From Hygrophila difformis (lineage: Eukaryota; Streptophyta; Magnoliopsida; Lamiales; Acanthaceae), in assembly GCA_030278955.1 (NCBI GenBank), contig JAOANR010000013.1:40956191-41020190 (forward strand): DNA of 64,000 bases. Direction: 5' to 3'. A program made the position numbers and the translations under genes. Below the pieces are notes generated by a model, which had not been told where the DNA came from, did no database searches, and worked only from the letters and a program-made list of their open reading frames with translations. Below, one piece after another: positions 32,614-44,154 of the stretch. Numbering within the stretch: the stretch's first letter is position 1; every line of letters starts with the position of its first letter.

Positions 32614-34283
32614 ATCCCTCCGTCCCAGCTAACATGTAATATTTGATTTTTTGGCATTATTTATTGTTCAACTTTAACTCATTTTTATTGCATGTATATA
32701 TTTGAAAAAAAATAATCGAATTGGGTCTTGTTAGAATCGTATAATCATGTAGTTTTAGATATATATTTTACATAATTTTTAATTGTACATATTTTGAGAT
32801 AATAACGGTTGAAAAGGTGCATTGAATTGTGTGCAATCACTACAAGAAAAATCGGGGTTACCGACCGACTTGTGCGGTCGGTAACTCCAAATTTTGGGTC
32901 GGCTAAGTGCCTAAGCCCCTTACCGACCGCAATCGACGGTCGGGAGCGCCGGTCGGTAAAATAATTGTCGCCATATTGTCGTCGACCGCAAAACCTGTCG
33001 TCGGAATCATCAACGACTGCGGTCGGTAAGTCGGTCGTACCGACGACAGGTTTTGCGGTCGGTAAATATCACCGACCGAAAATTTTAGTTTTTTTTATTT
33101 TTTCGCAATTTTCAGGTTACCGACCGACTTACCGACCACAAATGCGGTATGTAAAAATTTATAACAAAAATTATGCTCAGAAGGGCTAGAACCCGCCACC
33201 GTATAGCATCCATCACCAAGTCCAGCCTTAACGGGCTTGGCTATCTCTCTAGCCAACCATTTATATCCAGCCATATGTCATATATTAAAGTCTTCCCACA
33301 TATATATCTTGCAACATGCTGAAGAGATGATTCAAACCCGAATGAAGAAACTACATCCTCGCGCGTATGCCATCCGGCTACCCTACATTTCATGTTATTG
33401 TATGTAAAGCTTTATATATAATATGTATATTTACATATATAAATATATGTAAATTAGTAACTAAAATGAAATATAAAATAAAAACTAATAAAATAAATAT
33501 TTGAAAATAAAAATTTCTATAATATAAATTAGGGAAATAAAATACAATAAAATATTGAATATAAAATTATTTAATTAAACTAAAAATTTAATTTAATAAT
33601 AAATTATATCATAAAATAAAAATAAAATAAAATAATTAAAAGAAATATTTTATAAAAATTGAAATAAATAATAATAAAGTAAAATTTATCATTTAAATAA
33701 AATTATTAATATTAATAAGATAATTCAATAATTAAATTATAGTCAATGTAATAAAATAAATTTATTTATTTTTAATAAGAAAAAATGTAATTAAATAAAA
33801 TTATAAAAAAAAATTCCTTTACATTCTTTAATAAATACATAAATAAATTATAAAATTAATAAATAATTAAATGGCTCAAATAAATAATTAATTAGATTAT
33901 AAAAAGTAATCAAAGAAATATTTAATAAAAATATAAAATAAATAAAAAATAGTTGGGGAAAACTTTAGCGACCGCAATTTCGGTCGGTAATGCGGTCGGT
34001 GGATTATATTTTTTCTAAAAATAATTAAAATAAAAAATTAAAAAAAATACTTGCGACCGCATGTGCGGTCGGTAATACCGACCACTTGTATTGCGGTCGG
34101 TGTTTTGGTCGCCAAAAAACATCCGTACGCAATAACGGATAGATTTTTCCCGACCGCAATTGCGATTGGGAATGCAGTCGGTAACGACGACCCGTCCAAT
34201 GGTGGTCGGTAACGGCAGTCGGGAATCGTGAAATTTCTTGTAGTGAAAAGTCAAACAATACAAGTTAAATTGGACCGAGGGAA
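32614..34283. mobile_element. Stowaway-like MITE split by a CACTA element
   Basis: The left half starts TCCCTCCGTCCCAGC after TA (32612-32613) with core TTAGAATCGTATAATCATG. The right half (34246-34283) ends TAAATTGGACCGAGGGA. The two halves join across the CACTA insertion to give a normal-length copy. Confidence 0.85.
32838..34245. mobile_element. Non-autonomous CACTA (En/Spm) element
   Basis: Termini CACTACAAGAAA and TTTCTTGTAGTG are diagnostic of CACTA elements. The 3-bp flanks AAT and AAA agree at two of three positions. Subterminal regions (32860-33150 and 33965-34220) are dense in CGACCGC/GGTCGGTAA motifs, as for transposase-binding subterminal repeats. The centre (33440-33960) is extremely AT-rich. 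A stretch at 33180-33260 is less AT-rich but not recognised. No transposase. 1408 bp. Confidence 0.93.
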
Positions 34284-34285
34284 TA

Positions 34286-35057
34286 TTATTTTATTGAAAC
34301 TATAAATAAATTGTTTTCTTAAGAACAAGGTAATTTTAAGAACACATCTATAAAATAGTAATTTTTTTTAAAAAAAAATATAAATAATTCAAACTCAAAT
34401 AATTAGTTTTTTTTTGGAAAAGTCGAAGCCAGAAAACAAAGAGCAAAATTAAAAAAAAAAATACAGGAAAAATAATTAGTTAAATTAAAGTTAACTATTT
34501 TTAGTTGGATCATGTAATTTTTTATGAATTAAAACTTTATTTTCATTTTTATTTTATTATTCCAAACACAACCTTTTTAACGCTAGCTAGTCATTCGAGT
34601 GATTCGTGTATTAATAATGGTAGGGCATAATTTAGAATAACTCTCACTTACATGTACTGCATATTGTTTCAAAAAAATTGATACTTATACTAGTATTCTA
34701 TTAATTTTTTTAATAAAAAATATGGTGAATAAATTTAAACACATGAATTACCAAAAAAAAAAAAAAAATGGATAGGGTAGGAATAGCGACAGGACGGTGG
34801 TAAGCCCATTTGGATTTGCATTCTTTTTACCTATCTTAGAATAATCCAATAAATACAAATATATTGACCGATAAAGTGTAATGTTAACTAGTGTATATTT
34901 AGAGGAAGTCCACTTTGTTTCATTGGATCAAACGGCTTGTTCTTTCCTTTCCCCTTTATTTTATTTTATTGTTTTATTATTTTTGTCTTTGGAGGACACT
35001 AAGCCGTGAGGAGAAATAAGAAGATAAAATTAAATTTTCCTGTCCTACGTAGATCAT
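34286..35057. other. Intergenic DNA
   Basis: AT-rich with several A/T homopolymers; no gene or element ends recognised. Confidence 0.45.
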
Positions 35058-35229
35058 GGATGAGGATTTAGCCTAGTGGTCAAATTTTCGGCTCTTAATT
35101 TATAGATTATGGTTTGATTGATTCCCCACCTAGCCTTCTATTTCTTTCTTTTATCTCTTTGTAATTTGTGTGGTATGGACTCTTACCATCCATTTCTACC
35201 TGTACAGATTGGTCAGTAAAAAAAATGAA
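35058..35229 (+). mobile_element. tRNA-derived SINE
   Basis: Has an A-box-like TTAGCCTAGTGGTCAAAT, a B-box-like GGTTTGATTGATTCC, the 3' phrase TTTGTAATTTGTGTGG and an A-run. Imperfect flanking repeats containing TAGATCA are visible (about 35050 and 35240). Confidence 0.75.
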
Positions 35230-35448
35230 ATAAATACATAGATCACGATGAAATGACTTGATTTTATTTATTGGACTGAACATTTCAAACGAAACGTGAG
35301 AAAATATATATGTGCGGCTTAAGACGTTGTTAAGGGTATAGAAATTTCATTGGTGTCTCTTGACTTCTTAGAAAGCTCCCAGAACGTGTTTACATGTCTA
35401 TTTTATTATTATTATTATTGTACATAGAAGTCACTTTTAGAGAAACAT

Positions 35449-35449
<1 letters not shown>

Positions 35450-35487
<38 letters not shown>
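35450..35487. repeat. Long poly-T tract
   Basis: About 38 consecutive T residues; possibly the tail of an inverted retroposon, but no body was recognised. Confidence 0.8.
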
Positions 35488-35491
<4 letters not shown>

Positions 35492-35569
35492 ACTTCACAT
35501 CAACCTCCCAAGTTTTAATGTTTTAGTCATAACTTTAAATTTCCTGTTGCAAGTATCTCATATTTAATT

Positions 35570-35752
35570 CATATGGGGATGGGGACTTACCCTAATGGTC
35601 AAGTCCCCGACTCTCAACCTATAAGTTGGGGGTTCGATTCTCCACCCGGCCCTTATCCCTCCCTTTATTCATTTATAATTTGTGTGACATGGACTCTCAC
35701 CATCATTTCCTAGCATATATATATTGTTCAGCAAAAAAAAAAAAAAAAAAAA
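35570..35752 (+). mobile_element. tRNA-derived SINE, near full length
   Basis: GATGGGGACTTACCCTAATGG (A-box side), GGGGGTTCGATTCTCC (B-box), ATTTATAATTTGTGTGACATGG and an A-run of about 19. Best-preserved copy of the family in the window. Confidence 0.85.
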
Positions 35753-36192
35753 CCCTAAACCCACCACCTTTCCAAGCATGTATAGACTTTATATCAAACG
35801 GTTAGTTTTAGATTAAAGTAACATGGAATGAGAGTGATCAAGGCTTTGATCAAATGTAGAACAGATGAAAAGCCCAAGGTTTATAGTTTAATTAGCTATT
35901 GCCATAAAATTAATTAGATAATTCCTTTGAACCGGGTTTGGATATGATGATGAATGAGTCACATTCATCCGGTGCTGGCATTCTGATCCCATTTAATTTT
36001 TTGAAAAGAAATAAATAGATAGATAGATTGATGGAAAGATTTTTTTAAAAAAAAAATAAAAAATACCAAACTCATATTTCTACCTAAAATCTGAAATATC
36101 TAATAAACCTAATTGCTCATTCAATCTCAAATAAGTGATCACAAGTCAAGCCAAAAAAATAAGTGATCACAAAATGTAAATTCAACGTAAAC
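35753..36192. other. Intergenic DNA
   Basis: Nothing recognised. Confidence 0.45.
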
Positions 36193-36210
36193 AATAACCC
36201 CAATCGTGTA

Positions 36211-36378
36211 GGGGTTGAAGACTTACCCTAATGGTCAAGTCTCCCGTCTCTCAATCATAGGTTGGGGATTCGATAACCACCCAGCCCGCTATCCCTCCCC
36301 TTTATTCCCCTTTGTAATTTATGTGATTTGGACTTCCACACACATTTGCCGACACAAGAATGTCACCATTTATCAAAA
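36211..36378 (+). mobile_element. SINE with perfect target duplication
   Basis: Flanked by an 18-bp perfect direct repeat AATAACCCCAATCGTGTA (36193-36210, 36379-36396). Body: GAAGACTTACCCTAATGGTC, then GTTGGGGATTCGAT (B-box) and CCTTTGTAATTTATGTGA. The perfect duplication suggests a recent insertion. Confidence 0.93.
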
Positions 36379-36396
36379 AATAACCCCAATCGTGTA

Positions 36397-36650
36397 CGTA
36401 ACATATATGAATACGTACGTCCCCGGTCCCTACTGCTAAGTCAAGTTGCTAATACTTCAAAAATGTGATTATTATTACTATAATAGGAGTAATACCATAC
36501 TATAATGTACTAACATTTCCAAATGAACAAATTTCACCCAATCACGCGTTTCCTTTTTTGTTTTCTTTTGGAAAGAATAATTATTTGTTCCATAAATAAT
36601 AATGATACAGTTTGTGAAAGTGAGAAGAAAAGAACACTCAATAATACCAC

Positions 36651-36691
<41 letters not shown>

Positions 36692-36997
36692 TGATAGTAG
36701 TTAAGAATGAGAAGCTAATTAAGGTAGGGTTCACGAGATGGTGAATTTTATTTATTTATTTTTTATTTAAAAGAGAAAAATGTGTGGGGTTGGAATGAAG
36801 AATGGGAATTAGTAGTAGTAATTGGGAGGGAAGAAAGAAGTATGGCTATGGGCAATTGGGCATAACCCCGAATAAGGAATCTTTCTGAACTCCTTTACTG
36901 ACAAACTAACAGGACCTATCCTTTTCCTCTCCTCTCCAATTATTTCCCTCCTATTACTACTACTTAGTACTTACTCTATTATTATTACCAACTTACG
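36397..36997. other. Intergenic DNA with (AAT)n microsatellite
   Basis: About thirteen AAT units at 36653-36690, which generate false poly-Asn and poly-Leu ORFs on the two strands. No gene. Confidence 0.5.
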
Positions 36998-37096
36998 ACT
37001 TGTTTGGCAGCCGGCATAATTAGAGCATATAGCAGATTCAATCCGTATATTTTCTCACAATTCTCTTTCCGAATCTGCTACTTCCAAACATCCCCT
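36998..37096. mobile_element. Small MITE with TTGTTTGG ends
   Basis: CTTGTTTGGCAG at the left and CTTCCAAACATCCCC at the right; related to 7463-7581. Confidence 0.55.
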
Positions 37097-37221
37097 TATT
37101 CTATTCCAAACCCCCCACCCCCCCCCTTCACGATTTTATTTTCTTTTTATTCTTTTTATAATTTGAATTCCCCTTTAAATAATTAAATGTGGGAGGATTG
37201 AGGAACATGAAATACTCCCTG

Positions 37222-37481
37222 GAGTCCCTCCGTCCCACTACACTTGTTCTGTTTGACTTTTTTACACTGTTCATTGTTCAGCTTTGACTCAATTTAATTG
37301 CAAGTATATATTTAGCAAAAAATAGTCGAGATGGGTCTTGTTAGAATCGTATGATCACGTAGTTTTATAATATATATTTTGTATAATTTTTCATTGTATA
37401 TATTTTGAGATATTAACAGATAAAAAAGTGCATTGGATTGTGTGCAATAGTAAAACAGGACAAGTTAAATGGGACGGGGAG
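37222..37481. mobile_element. Stowaway-like MITE
   Basis: Ends GAGTCCCTCCGTCCCACTAC and AAATGGGACGGGGAG, TA at 37482-37483. Core TTAGAATCGTATGATCACG. Confidence 0.8.
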
Positions 37482-37646
37482 TATTATCTTATTACATAGT
37501 AGTAGTATAACACATACTATATCACATCATGGCTACAACTCTTACATTATTCAAAAGTGCGAGTTAGAAACCATACATGGTAGCATGCATTAGGCATAGT
37601 ACTTTTACTTGGTCAAAGTCAAACCTTGATATAAAGAAAAATACTA

Positions 37647-37892
37647 CTCTGTCTCATGTTTGACTTTGTAACACTGTTTATTATTCAATTTTGATTTAAT
37701 TTTATTGTAGGTATATATTTGAAAAAAAAATAGTCGACTTGGGTCTTATTAGAATCGTATGATCAAGTTGTTTAAGAATATATATTTTACATAATTTTTC
37801 AAGGTACATATTTTGAGATATTAAAGAATGAAAAAAGTAAATTGAATTGTGTGCAGAAGTCAAACAAGACAAGTTAAATGGGACAGAGAGAG
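37647..37892. mobile_element. Stowaway-like MITE
   Basis: TA at 37645-37646 and 37893-37894; ends CTCTGTCTCATGTTTG and AATGGGACAGAGAGAG. Core TTAGAATCGTATGATCAAG. Confidence 0.8.
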
Positions 37893-38173
37893 TATTAATA
37901 ATTAAATAAAACAAATACTCCACAATCAATAATATTCCTAGCCTGATCTGCATGCAGACAAGAATTTTTGTAGGAAATGGTGTTCCCAATTCATTCACCT
38001 TCTCTAAATTTACTACTCCAATATACGATGAATTCTTTTTTATTTTCCTTTTATTTTTATGTTATTTATAAACTGGTGTGCTCCTGGGAAACATCTTATA
38101 GTGGTCTTCTTCCTATTTTCTGACATTCTCCATTGGTGTTGTAATTAATAAATTAAATTATTACTATACAGTA

Positions 38174-38434
38174 CTCCATCCGTTTCAAAATAGTTGAAAT
38201 GTTTGGAAATTTGACACTATTCACACACACACTTTGATTTAAAGTTTTATCATAGTTATACAAGTTAAAATATAGCCAAGTGGATCTTGTTAGATTCGTC
38301 TCGTCGAGTAGGTTTTAAATATCGCACTTTTAGAATTTTTACTTGTACCGAAATTGAGTTACTATTAATGATTTAAAATGTGCATTGAACTACGTGCATT
38401 GGGTTCAGTTTTAATGTTTTGAAAACGGATGAAG
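38174..38434. mobile_element. Stowaway-like MITE
   Basis: TA at 38172-38173 and 38435-38436; ends CTCCATCCGTTTCAAAATAG and TTTTGAAAACGGATGAAG. Confidence 0.85.
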
Positions 38435-38599
38435 TATGTAATTGAGATGTGTGTAATAAAGCGAGGTGCATAACATATCTTCCTTCTCAAATCTCAATAC
38501 ATTTGCATTTTTAAAAGAATGTATGTATGTAGAGTGATCAACGATCAAACACCACCACATGATCCACCATTTAGTAATTTTTTAGTAGTTTATAAGGTC

Positions 38600-39146
38600 T
38601 GACTGTAATAAGTTATATATATTTTTAATAAGTGTAGCGTTTCTTATTTATATGTATGCCGATGCATATTTTAAACTATTAATAACTCAAATTCGGTACA
38701 AGTAAATTTCTAAAAATTTCATATTTAAAAACTACTCCCTCCGTCCCACAATAATGTTCCCATTTAACTTTTTGATACTGTTCATTGTTCAACTTTGACT
38801 CGATATTATTGTAATTATATATTTGAAAAAAATAGTCGAGTTCGGTCTTGTTAGATTCGTCTAATCGTATAGTTTTAGAATATATATTTTACATAATTTC
38901 TACTTGTATATATTTTGAGATATTAACAATTTTAAAAGTGCATTGGGTTGTGTGCAGAAATGAAATGGGAACATTATTGTGGGACGGAGGGAGTACATGA
39001 TAAGACGAATCCAACAAGATTTCACTTGGCTAGCTATATTTTTTTTTCTTGTATAACTATAAAAAAATAGAAGTCAAAGTGCTACAATTAATATAAAAAA
39101 AAGGCAAAACGTTACACTTATTTTAAAAAATAAAAACGGAGGGAGA
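38600..39146. mobile_element. Stowaway-like MITE hosting a second copy
   Basis: The host ends TAAAAACGGAGGGAG near 39146 and its core resumes at ATAAGACGAATCCAACAAG (39000). The left end is decayed and placed only approximately. The inner MITE sits at its TA. Confidence 0.65.
38736..38993. mobile_element. Stowaway-like MITE, nested
   Basis: TA at 38734-38735 and 38994-38995; ends CTCCCTCCGTCCCACAATAATG and its near-perfect inverse CATTATTGTGGGACGGAGGGAG split over 38972-38993. A well-preserved copy, with core TTAGATTCGTCTAATCGTATAG. Confidence 0.92.
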
Positions 39147-39765
39147 ATATATATGAAGAACACACCCTTAGTTTGTACTACAAATAATAACAATTCATAA
39201 TAGGCAAACTCAGGGGTTAGAATTGGACAGGTTAAATAGCAAATTTATAGGCGGCATTGGGCGAGAACAATCGAACATGGATTACGTTCCTAAAATTGCA
39301 TAGGAGCCAAATAATGGCATACATATATACTACTACTGTATTAAATAGGGAATTAGGAGTGTACTCATTCCTTGGACCAATTAATTAATTCCTGTAATAA
39401 TAATTGAGATGTCATAAGTCATAACACAATCGAATGCCCTAACAAATATATAGAAAATTGTTGATTGGTCACCATCAACAGCAATTACTAATCTGTTTTG
39501 TGTATTGCTTCTTCAATTCACAGAAGAAGTAACTTCCCTTTCCGCATCCAATTCCATGGAAACATCTCTTTTCCAGATACTACTACTGCTTTTTTTTTTT
39601 CTTCTTTCTTTCTTTATGCATCTTCAGGCAGCAAAATTAATATTTTGATTCATGGATATTGTGTCAGGCTAACAAACATTAATTAATAATAGTAATAATA
39701 ATGAGAATCAGATCGAATTATTGAGCAACAAACTTTGCCACCTTTCTTTAATATAGTAGTACTAT
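39147..39765. other. Intergenic DNA
   Basis: Nothing recognised beyond T-rich tracts. Confidence 0.45.
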
Positions 39766-40157
39766 AGTTTGCATGTATTTCCTTTCATGAAATTTCATGT
39801 TCCAAATGGACAATTAATACCTACTTTCAGGGAATAATAGTAGTATATTGAAATTGGTAAGTCATAACAACATTGTATGGTGAATTGGTCGTTGGCGGTA
39901 CCATTTGTTGTATACTGAAAAAAATTCGTTGAATGTTTTATTGTTGAATTATACCTACGACTTATTATGCTGAAAACCTTTTAAAATTTATATTCTTAGA
40001 ATTTCTGGATAAGTTATTTTTTTATGGGAACAAGAATATCATTTTTCAGAGAATATATATATGTGTGTATTAGTTGCAATTTGAGAGAAACATTGACAAA
40101 CAAATAGCGAGGAGATTTGGAAAATCTTATCTAGCATTTTCTTTGAGTCGTCTTCGA

Positions 40158-40295
40158 GGGTGTTTGGATTAGCGATATAAAATAGATTATTTGATTACTG
40201 CACTTTCAAAACGCAAATAATCAGGTTTGCAGCACCTTTTTTTAGCGGTTAAACTGATTATTTGCGTTTTGAAAGTGCAGTAAGCAGATAATCCA
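40158..40295. mobile_element. GTTTGGAT..GCGATA MITE, copy 1
   Basis: Same unit as 47549-47718, with GATTATTTGCGTTTTGAAAG inverted around GGTTTGCAGCACC. The right end is truncated. Confidence 0.65.
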
Positions 40296-40538
40296 TATAT
40301 ACTCCCTCCAGTTTTTTTAAATTTTCTATATATTTTTTTGTATTGTTTTAAAATAAGTGTTCCATTTTCATATTAGTATAAAAAAAAAACAAGGAAAAAG
40401 GAAAAGCAAATCAATGCATAATACTGTACGAACTTACGAAGTATGCATAACTATTAGCCCAAATCAAATCTAAGCCCATTGATTTAAATCTAAACCCAAT
40501 CTGTTTATCCCGGCCCACTCATCCACAAAATTAATTAA

Positions 40539-41180
40539 GGGAAAACTAGGTCCGGTACCCATATACAAAATATTATAAGAGTCAAAGCCCCTTCATTTCA
40601 AACATTGTGTGTTAGGCCTTATGTAATAACTTGGTAAATCACATACCAAGAATTTGGTAAAGCACATACCAATATCTTGCTAAAGACATAAGATAATCGT
40701 GATAAAACACATACTAAAAACTTGGTAAAGCACATATGGTATATGTGGAATAACTTAGTAAACATCATAAGATATTTGTGGTAAAGCACATACCAATAAC
40801 CTGGTAAACACCATAGATATTTGTGGTAAAGCACATACCAAGACTTGGCAAATACCATATGGTATACGTGGAATAACTTGGTAAACATCATAAGGTATTT
40901 GTGGTAAAGTACATACCAAAAACTTGGTAAATACCATATGGTATATGTGGTAAACCACGTACCAGTAACTTGGTAAGTACTAATATATGGTAGCTATGGT
41001 AAAACACATACTAATACAGTGGTAAACCACATATCATTAACCTGGTAAATGCCATATAGTATCTAGGTAAGACACATACAAATGATATGGTAAATCAAAT
41101 CAAACATGTGATGGGTGCAAAGTGTAATAAAATTGGAATGAGTCCTAAAAAAAATGAAAGATTTTAAAAAAGGGTGTAGG
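40539..41180. mobile_element. Small Mutator-like relative of the large MULE
   Basis: The left end GGGAAAACTAGGTCC plus the following block (TATAAGAGTCAAAGCCCC, CATTTCAAAC) matches the left end of the 10674-17509 element (GTGAAAACTAAAGCCC, TTATAGTCTAAGCCCC, CATTTTAAAC). The interior is a TTGGTAA array. The right boundary (GTGTAGGCCCACTTCG) is placed by comparison with the other duplication copy, which lacks this insert. No clean 9-bp duplication was found. Confidence 0.65.
40619..41105. repeat. TTGGTAA/TACCAA array
   Basis: About 25 TTGGTAAA or CATACCAA motifs in 490 bp, commonly as CTTGGTAAAGCACATACCAA, which pairs the motif with its inverse. Same core as the arrays at 12045-12870 and 14790-15480. 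Minus-strand ORFs here are array translations. Confidence 0.88.
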
Positions 41181-41307
41181 CCCACTTCGTATCTCTCACC
41201 CACATTTTTTTTTTTTTTTTTTTGGCGAAACGGTAGCCCTCACATAGTCACATTCTTACTTGGAACCATCTTAATTCCAAATACGCTGTCAATAATAAAA
41301 ATTAAAT

Positions 41308-42394
41308 GGAAAAAAAGGACAAATAGGTCCTTTTTCTTTTCCAAAAATCCAAATCAGTCATTTTTTTATATTATTACCAAATCAGTGCGCTTCAAATGCT
41401 AATTATATCCAACTCAGTCACTTCTTCACTAATTATGCTCTAATTGCCGAGGTGGCCAGGGTTTAAATTTAAACCTTATACGTGGACATAATATTAATCC
41501 ATTTTCTTTTATCGTTTGTCAATTCAGTCCTAAACTTTTATTTTGTTTCATTTAGTCCTCTACCGAAATCAGTCATTTTTATATTAATTGGTCTCCAACC
41601 TTTCAAATTATTTATTTCAGGCCCATAACCATAATTTTTTTTATTATTACAAATCTATTTATCAAATAAAATTCCAACATGCTTCCGTAAATAAAATTAA
41701 ACACCAAACCTCATACATTGGGTTTGACTGTCTTGTGATCGGGTCTTCCGTAAAATTCCTGCATCCATAGCCTTCCAAAAAGTAAAATTAAATCATTTAC
41801 ACAAAAATTAAAATTAAATCATTTACTCAAACCTTGCTACATTCTAAGGTAGGAAACAACGTATGATTGTACTAATTGTTGCTGAAGGAAACCAGAACCA
41901 ATGAACCATCGATTATGTTCGGGTGGTTAGAGAGAGTCCGTAAAATTCCGGAACTTGGAAGACCCGGTAACAAGGCAGTCAAACCCAATGTATGAGGCTG
42001 GGTCTTTAATTTTATTTACGGAAGTATGTTGGACATTTATTTGATAAATGGATTAGCAATAATAAAAATTTAAGGTTCTGGGCCTGAAATAAATAATTTG
42101 AAAGGTTTGAGACCAATTAATATAAAAATGACTGATTTGGGTAGAGGACTAAATGGAACAAAATAAAAGTTTATGACTGAATTCGCAAAAGATAAAAGAA
42201 AATGGATTAATATTATGTTCACATATCAGGTTTAAATTTAAACTCTTGTCACTTCGGCAATTAGAGCATAATTAGTGAAGAAGTGACTGATTTGGATATA
42301 ATTAGCATTCGTATCGGACTGATTTGGTAATAAAATATAAAAATGACTGATTTGGATTTTGGGGGAAAAAAATGACCTATTTGTCTTTTTTTCC
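41308..42394. mobile_element. Fold-back Mutator-like element, copy B
   Basis: Ends GGAAAAAAAGGACAAATAGG and CCTATTTGTCTTTTTTTCC; long inverted arms as in copy A; perfect 10-bp duplication AAAATTAAAT (41298-41307, 42395-42404). The empty site with one AAAATTAAAT is preserved at 48200-48209 in the other duplication copy, which fixes the boundaries. The spacer between arms also contains an inverted pair (GGTTTGACTGTCTTG and its complement). Confidence 0.96.
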
Positions 42395-42666
42395 AAAATT
42401 AAATACTATGAAGAATGCTTTTTATGTTTCGGGTTGCGTTATTTTTAATGCTAAAAAATGAAACGGAGGGAGAGAGATGAATTTGGGAATTTGGCAAGAT
42501 CGAGCGGGAAATTAAAGTGTTGGGAGTGTAAAACTTTTTGACCAATCAATCATCATCATTAATAACCACTAAGCACATTCATTTTTACATACTACTATAA
42601 AAAAGAACGAAAATGTTGGACCTTTTTTTTTTTTTTTTTATCATCGTTGAACATTCGTAAGTACTA

Positions 42667-42924
42667 CTCCTCCGTCCCATCTAATGGGTCTTGTTTGATT
42701 TTTTGACACTGTTCATTATTCAGTTTTGACTCAATTTTATTACAATAATATATTTGGAAAAAATAGTCGAGTTGGGTCTTGTTATAATCGTATGATCATG
42801 TAGTTTTAAAATATATAATTTACATAATTTTTCATTGTATATATTTTGAGATATTAACGATTGAAAAAGTGTATTGGATAGTGTGCAAAAATTAAACAAG
42901 ACAAGTTAAATGAGATGGAGGGAG
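42667..42924. mobile_element. Stowaway-like MITE (in duplication copy 1)
   Basis: TA at 42665-42666 and 42925-42926; ends CTCCTCCGTCCCATCTAATG and AATGAGATGGAGGGAG. The copy at 48440 occupies the equivalent position. Confidence 0.85.
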
Positions 42925-44154
42925 TATTATATTAGTGGGATTGAAAAAGGCAATTGTGAAGGGGAGCACATGTGATGGGCTTATGGGCTATCTATCTATC
43001 CTTAAAAGAACTCTAATTGTGTCCTTTGACTAATTAAACAACTCTAAAGTTTACTTCTTTCAAATTGCACTATCACAATCCCTAATTATTTTACATTCAA
43101 AGGATGAAATGAATATATTCTTATATCTCTGTTATCGCACGAATTGGATAACAATAAATAGTAAGCCTTTTACAGGTTAAGACGATAGAATTTGAATAAA
43201 CCTTTTCGTTGGATTGCGCCTTCAATTTTATTAGAGAAAACAATGAACAAGAGCTGAATTTCTAGCCTACTGTTAATTACAAGAACTTAATTACTGAAAC
43301 AACTACAAGCTACAAACTACGACCTAAACCAGAGAAACTAAACTAAAAACTAAGATAAAATAAAATCTCCAGAGGAGTGTTGATGTGGTGTTCATTCTCT
43401 TCCTCTGCAGCCTTGCTTAGTATATATAGACCGTCCAGTAACCGCCATCCGTGAAACCGCCTTGATAATGCTCTTGGTAACTGCTTTGACGCTATCGATG
43501 GCTGACGGGTCTTCTCTAGTCAGTTGGGATCGAGTGGTCTCAACCTTTTGTTCTGCTTCTTTTTGTACGAGCAAGTAGGTCTAGTTGTCCTCCCTGGCTT
43601 GGCCAATAAGTCTAATTGGTCGACTGTCCCCTCGGTCCTGGCCTGACGGGCAGATAGGTGACTGTCCCTTCGGTCCTGGCCTGACGGGTAGGTAGGTCTA
43701 TTTGATAGACTATCTCTTCTGGCCTGTCCAATAAGTCTAGTTAGTTGACTGTCTCCTCGGTCCTGGCCTGATGGGCATGTAGGGGTGGGCATCGGGTTCG
43801 GGTACCCGAGCATCGGGTACCCAACACTATTGGGTTTCTAAAATAGATACCCGAACCCGACCCGCACAAAAGCGGGTACCCGACATTCGGGTACCCGACT
43901 TTATCGGGTCGGGTTTGTCGGGTACCCGATACCCGCCAAATATCTTTTTTTTTTTTTTTAACTTCCATATATTTTTTTGAGTAGATTATTCCATATATTT
44001 AGTGTTACTTTTTAAAAAAAAAGTATTAACCCAAATTCCACAATTCTGTTACCCGTAATTTTTTTAAAATTTTTTATTAATTTAAAATAATTATAACTAT
44101 CAATTTTTTTAATTTAAAAATATAAATTACAGTTTTATTTATTACTCCCTCTGT

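Larger units (their letters stand above)
39766..43129 (+). repeat. Segmental duplication, copy 1 (with insertions)
   Basis: Starts at TAGTTTGCATGTATTTCC and matches 46985-48940 block by block. Shared parts include the GTTTGGAT.AGCGATA MITE, the ATCTAAGCCCATTGATTTAAA block, GACAAGATCGAG and AACCACTAAGCACATTC, then a Stowaway-like MITE. Copy 1 has gained the TTGGTAA element (about 40539-41180) and fold-back element B. It stops exactly where the LTR begins at 43130. Confidence 0.9.

Noticed and set aside
33180..33260. tRNA-like stretch inside the CACTA element
   Set aside because: Some box-like words, but no cloverleaf with acceptor-stem pairing could be built.
43520..43968. Minus-strand ORFs with repeated Gly/Ser/Gln-rich sequence
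   Set aside because: They read through the LTR minisatellite and the hAT-like element end.
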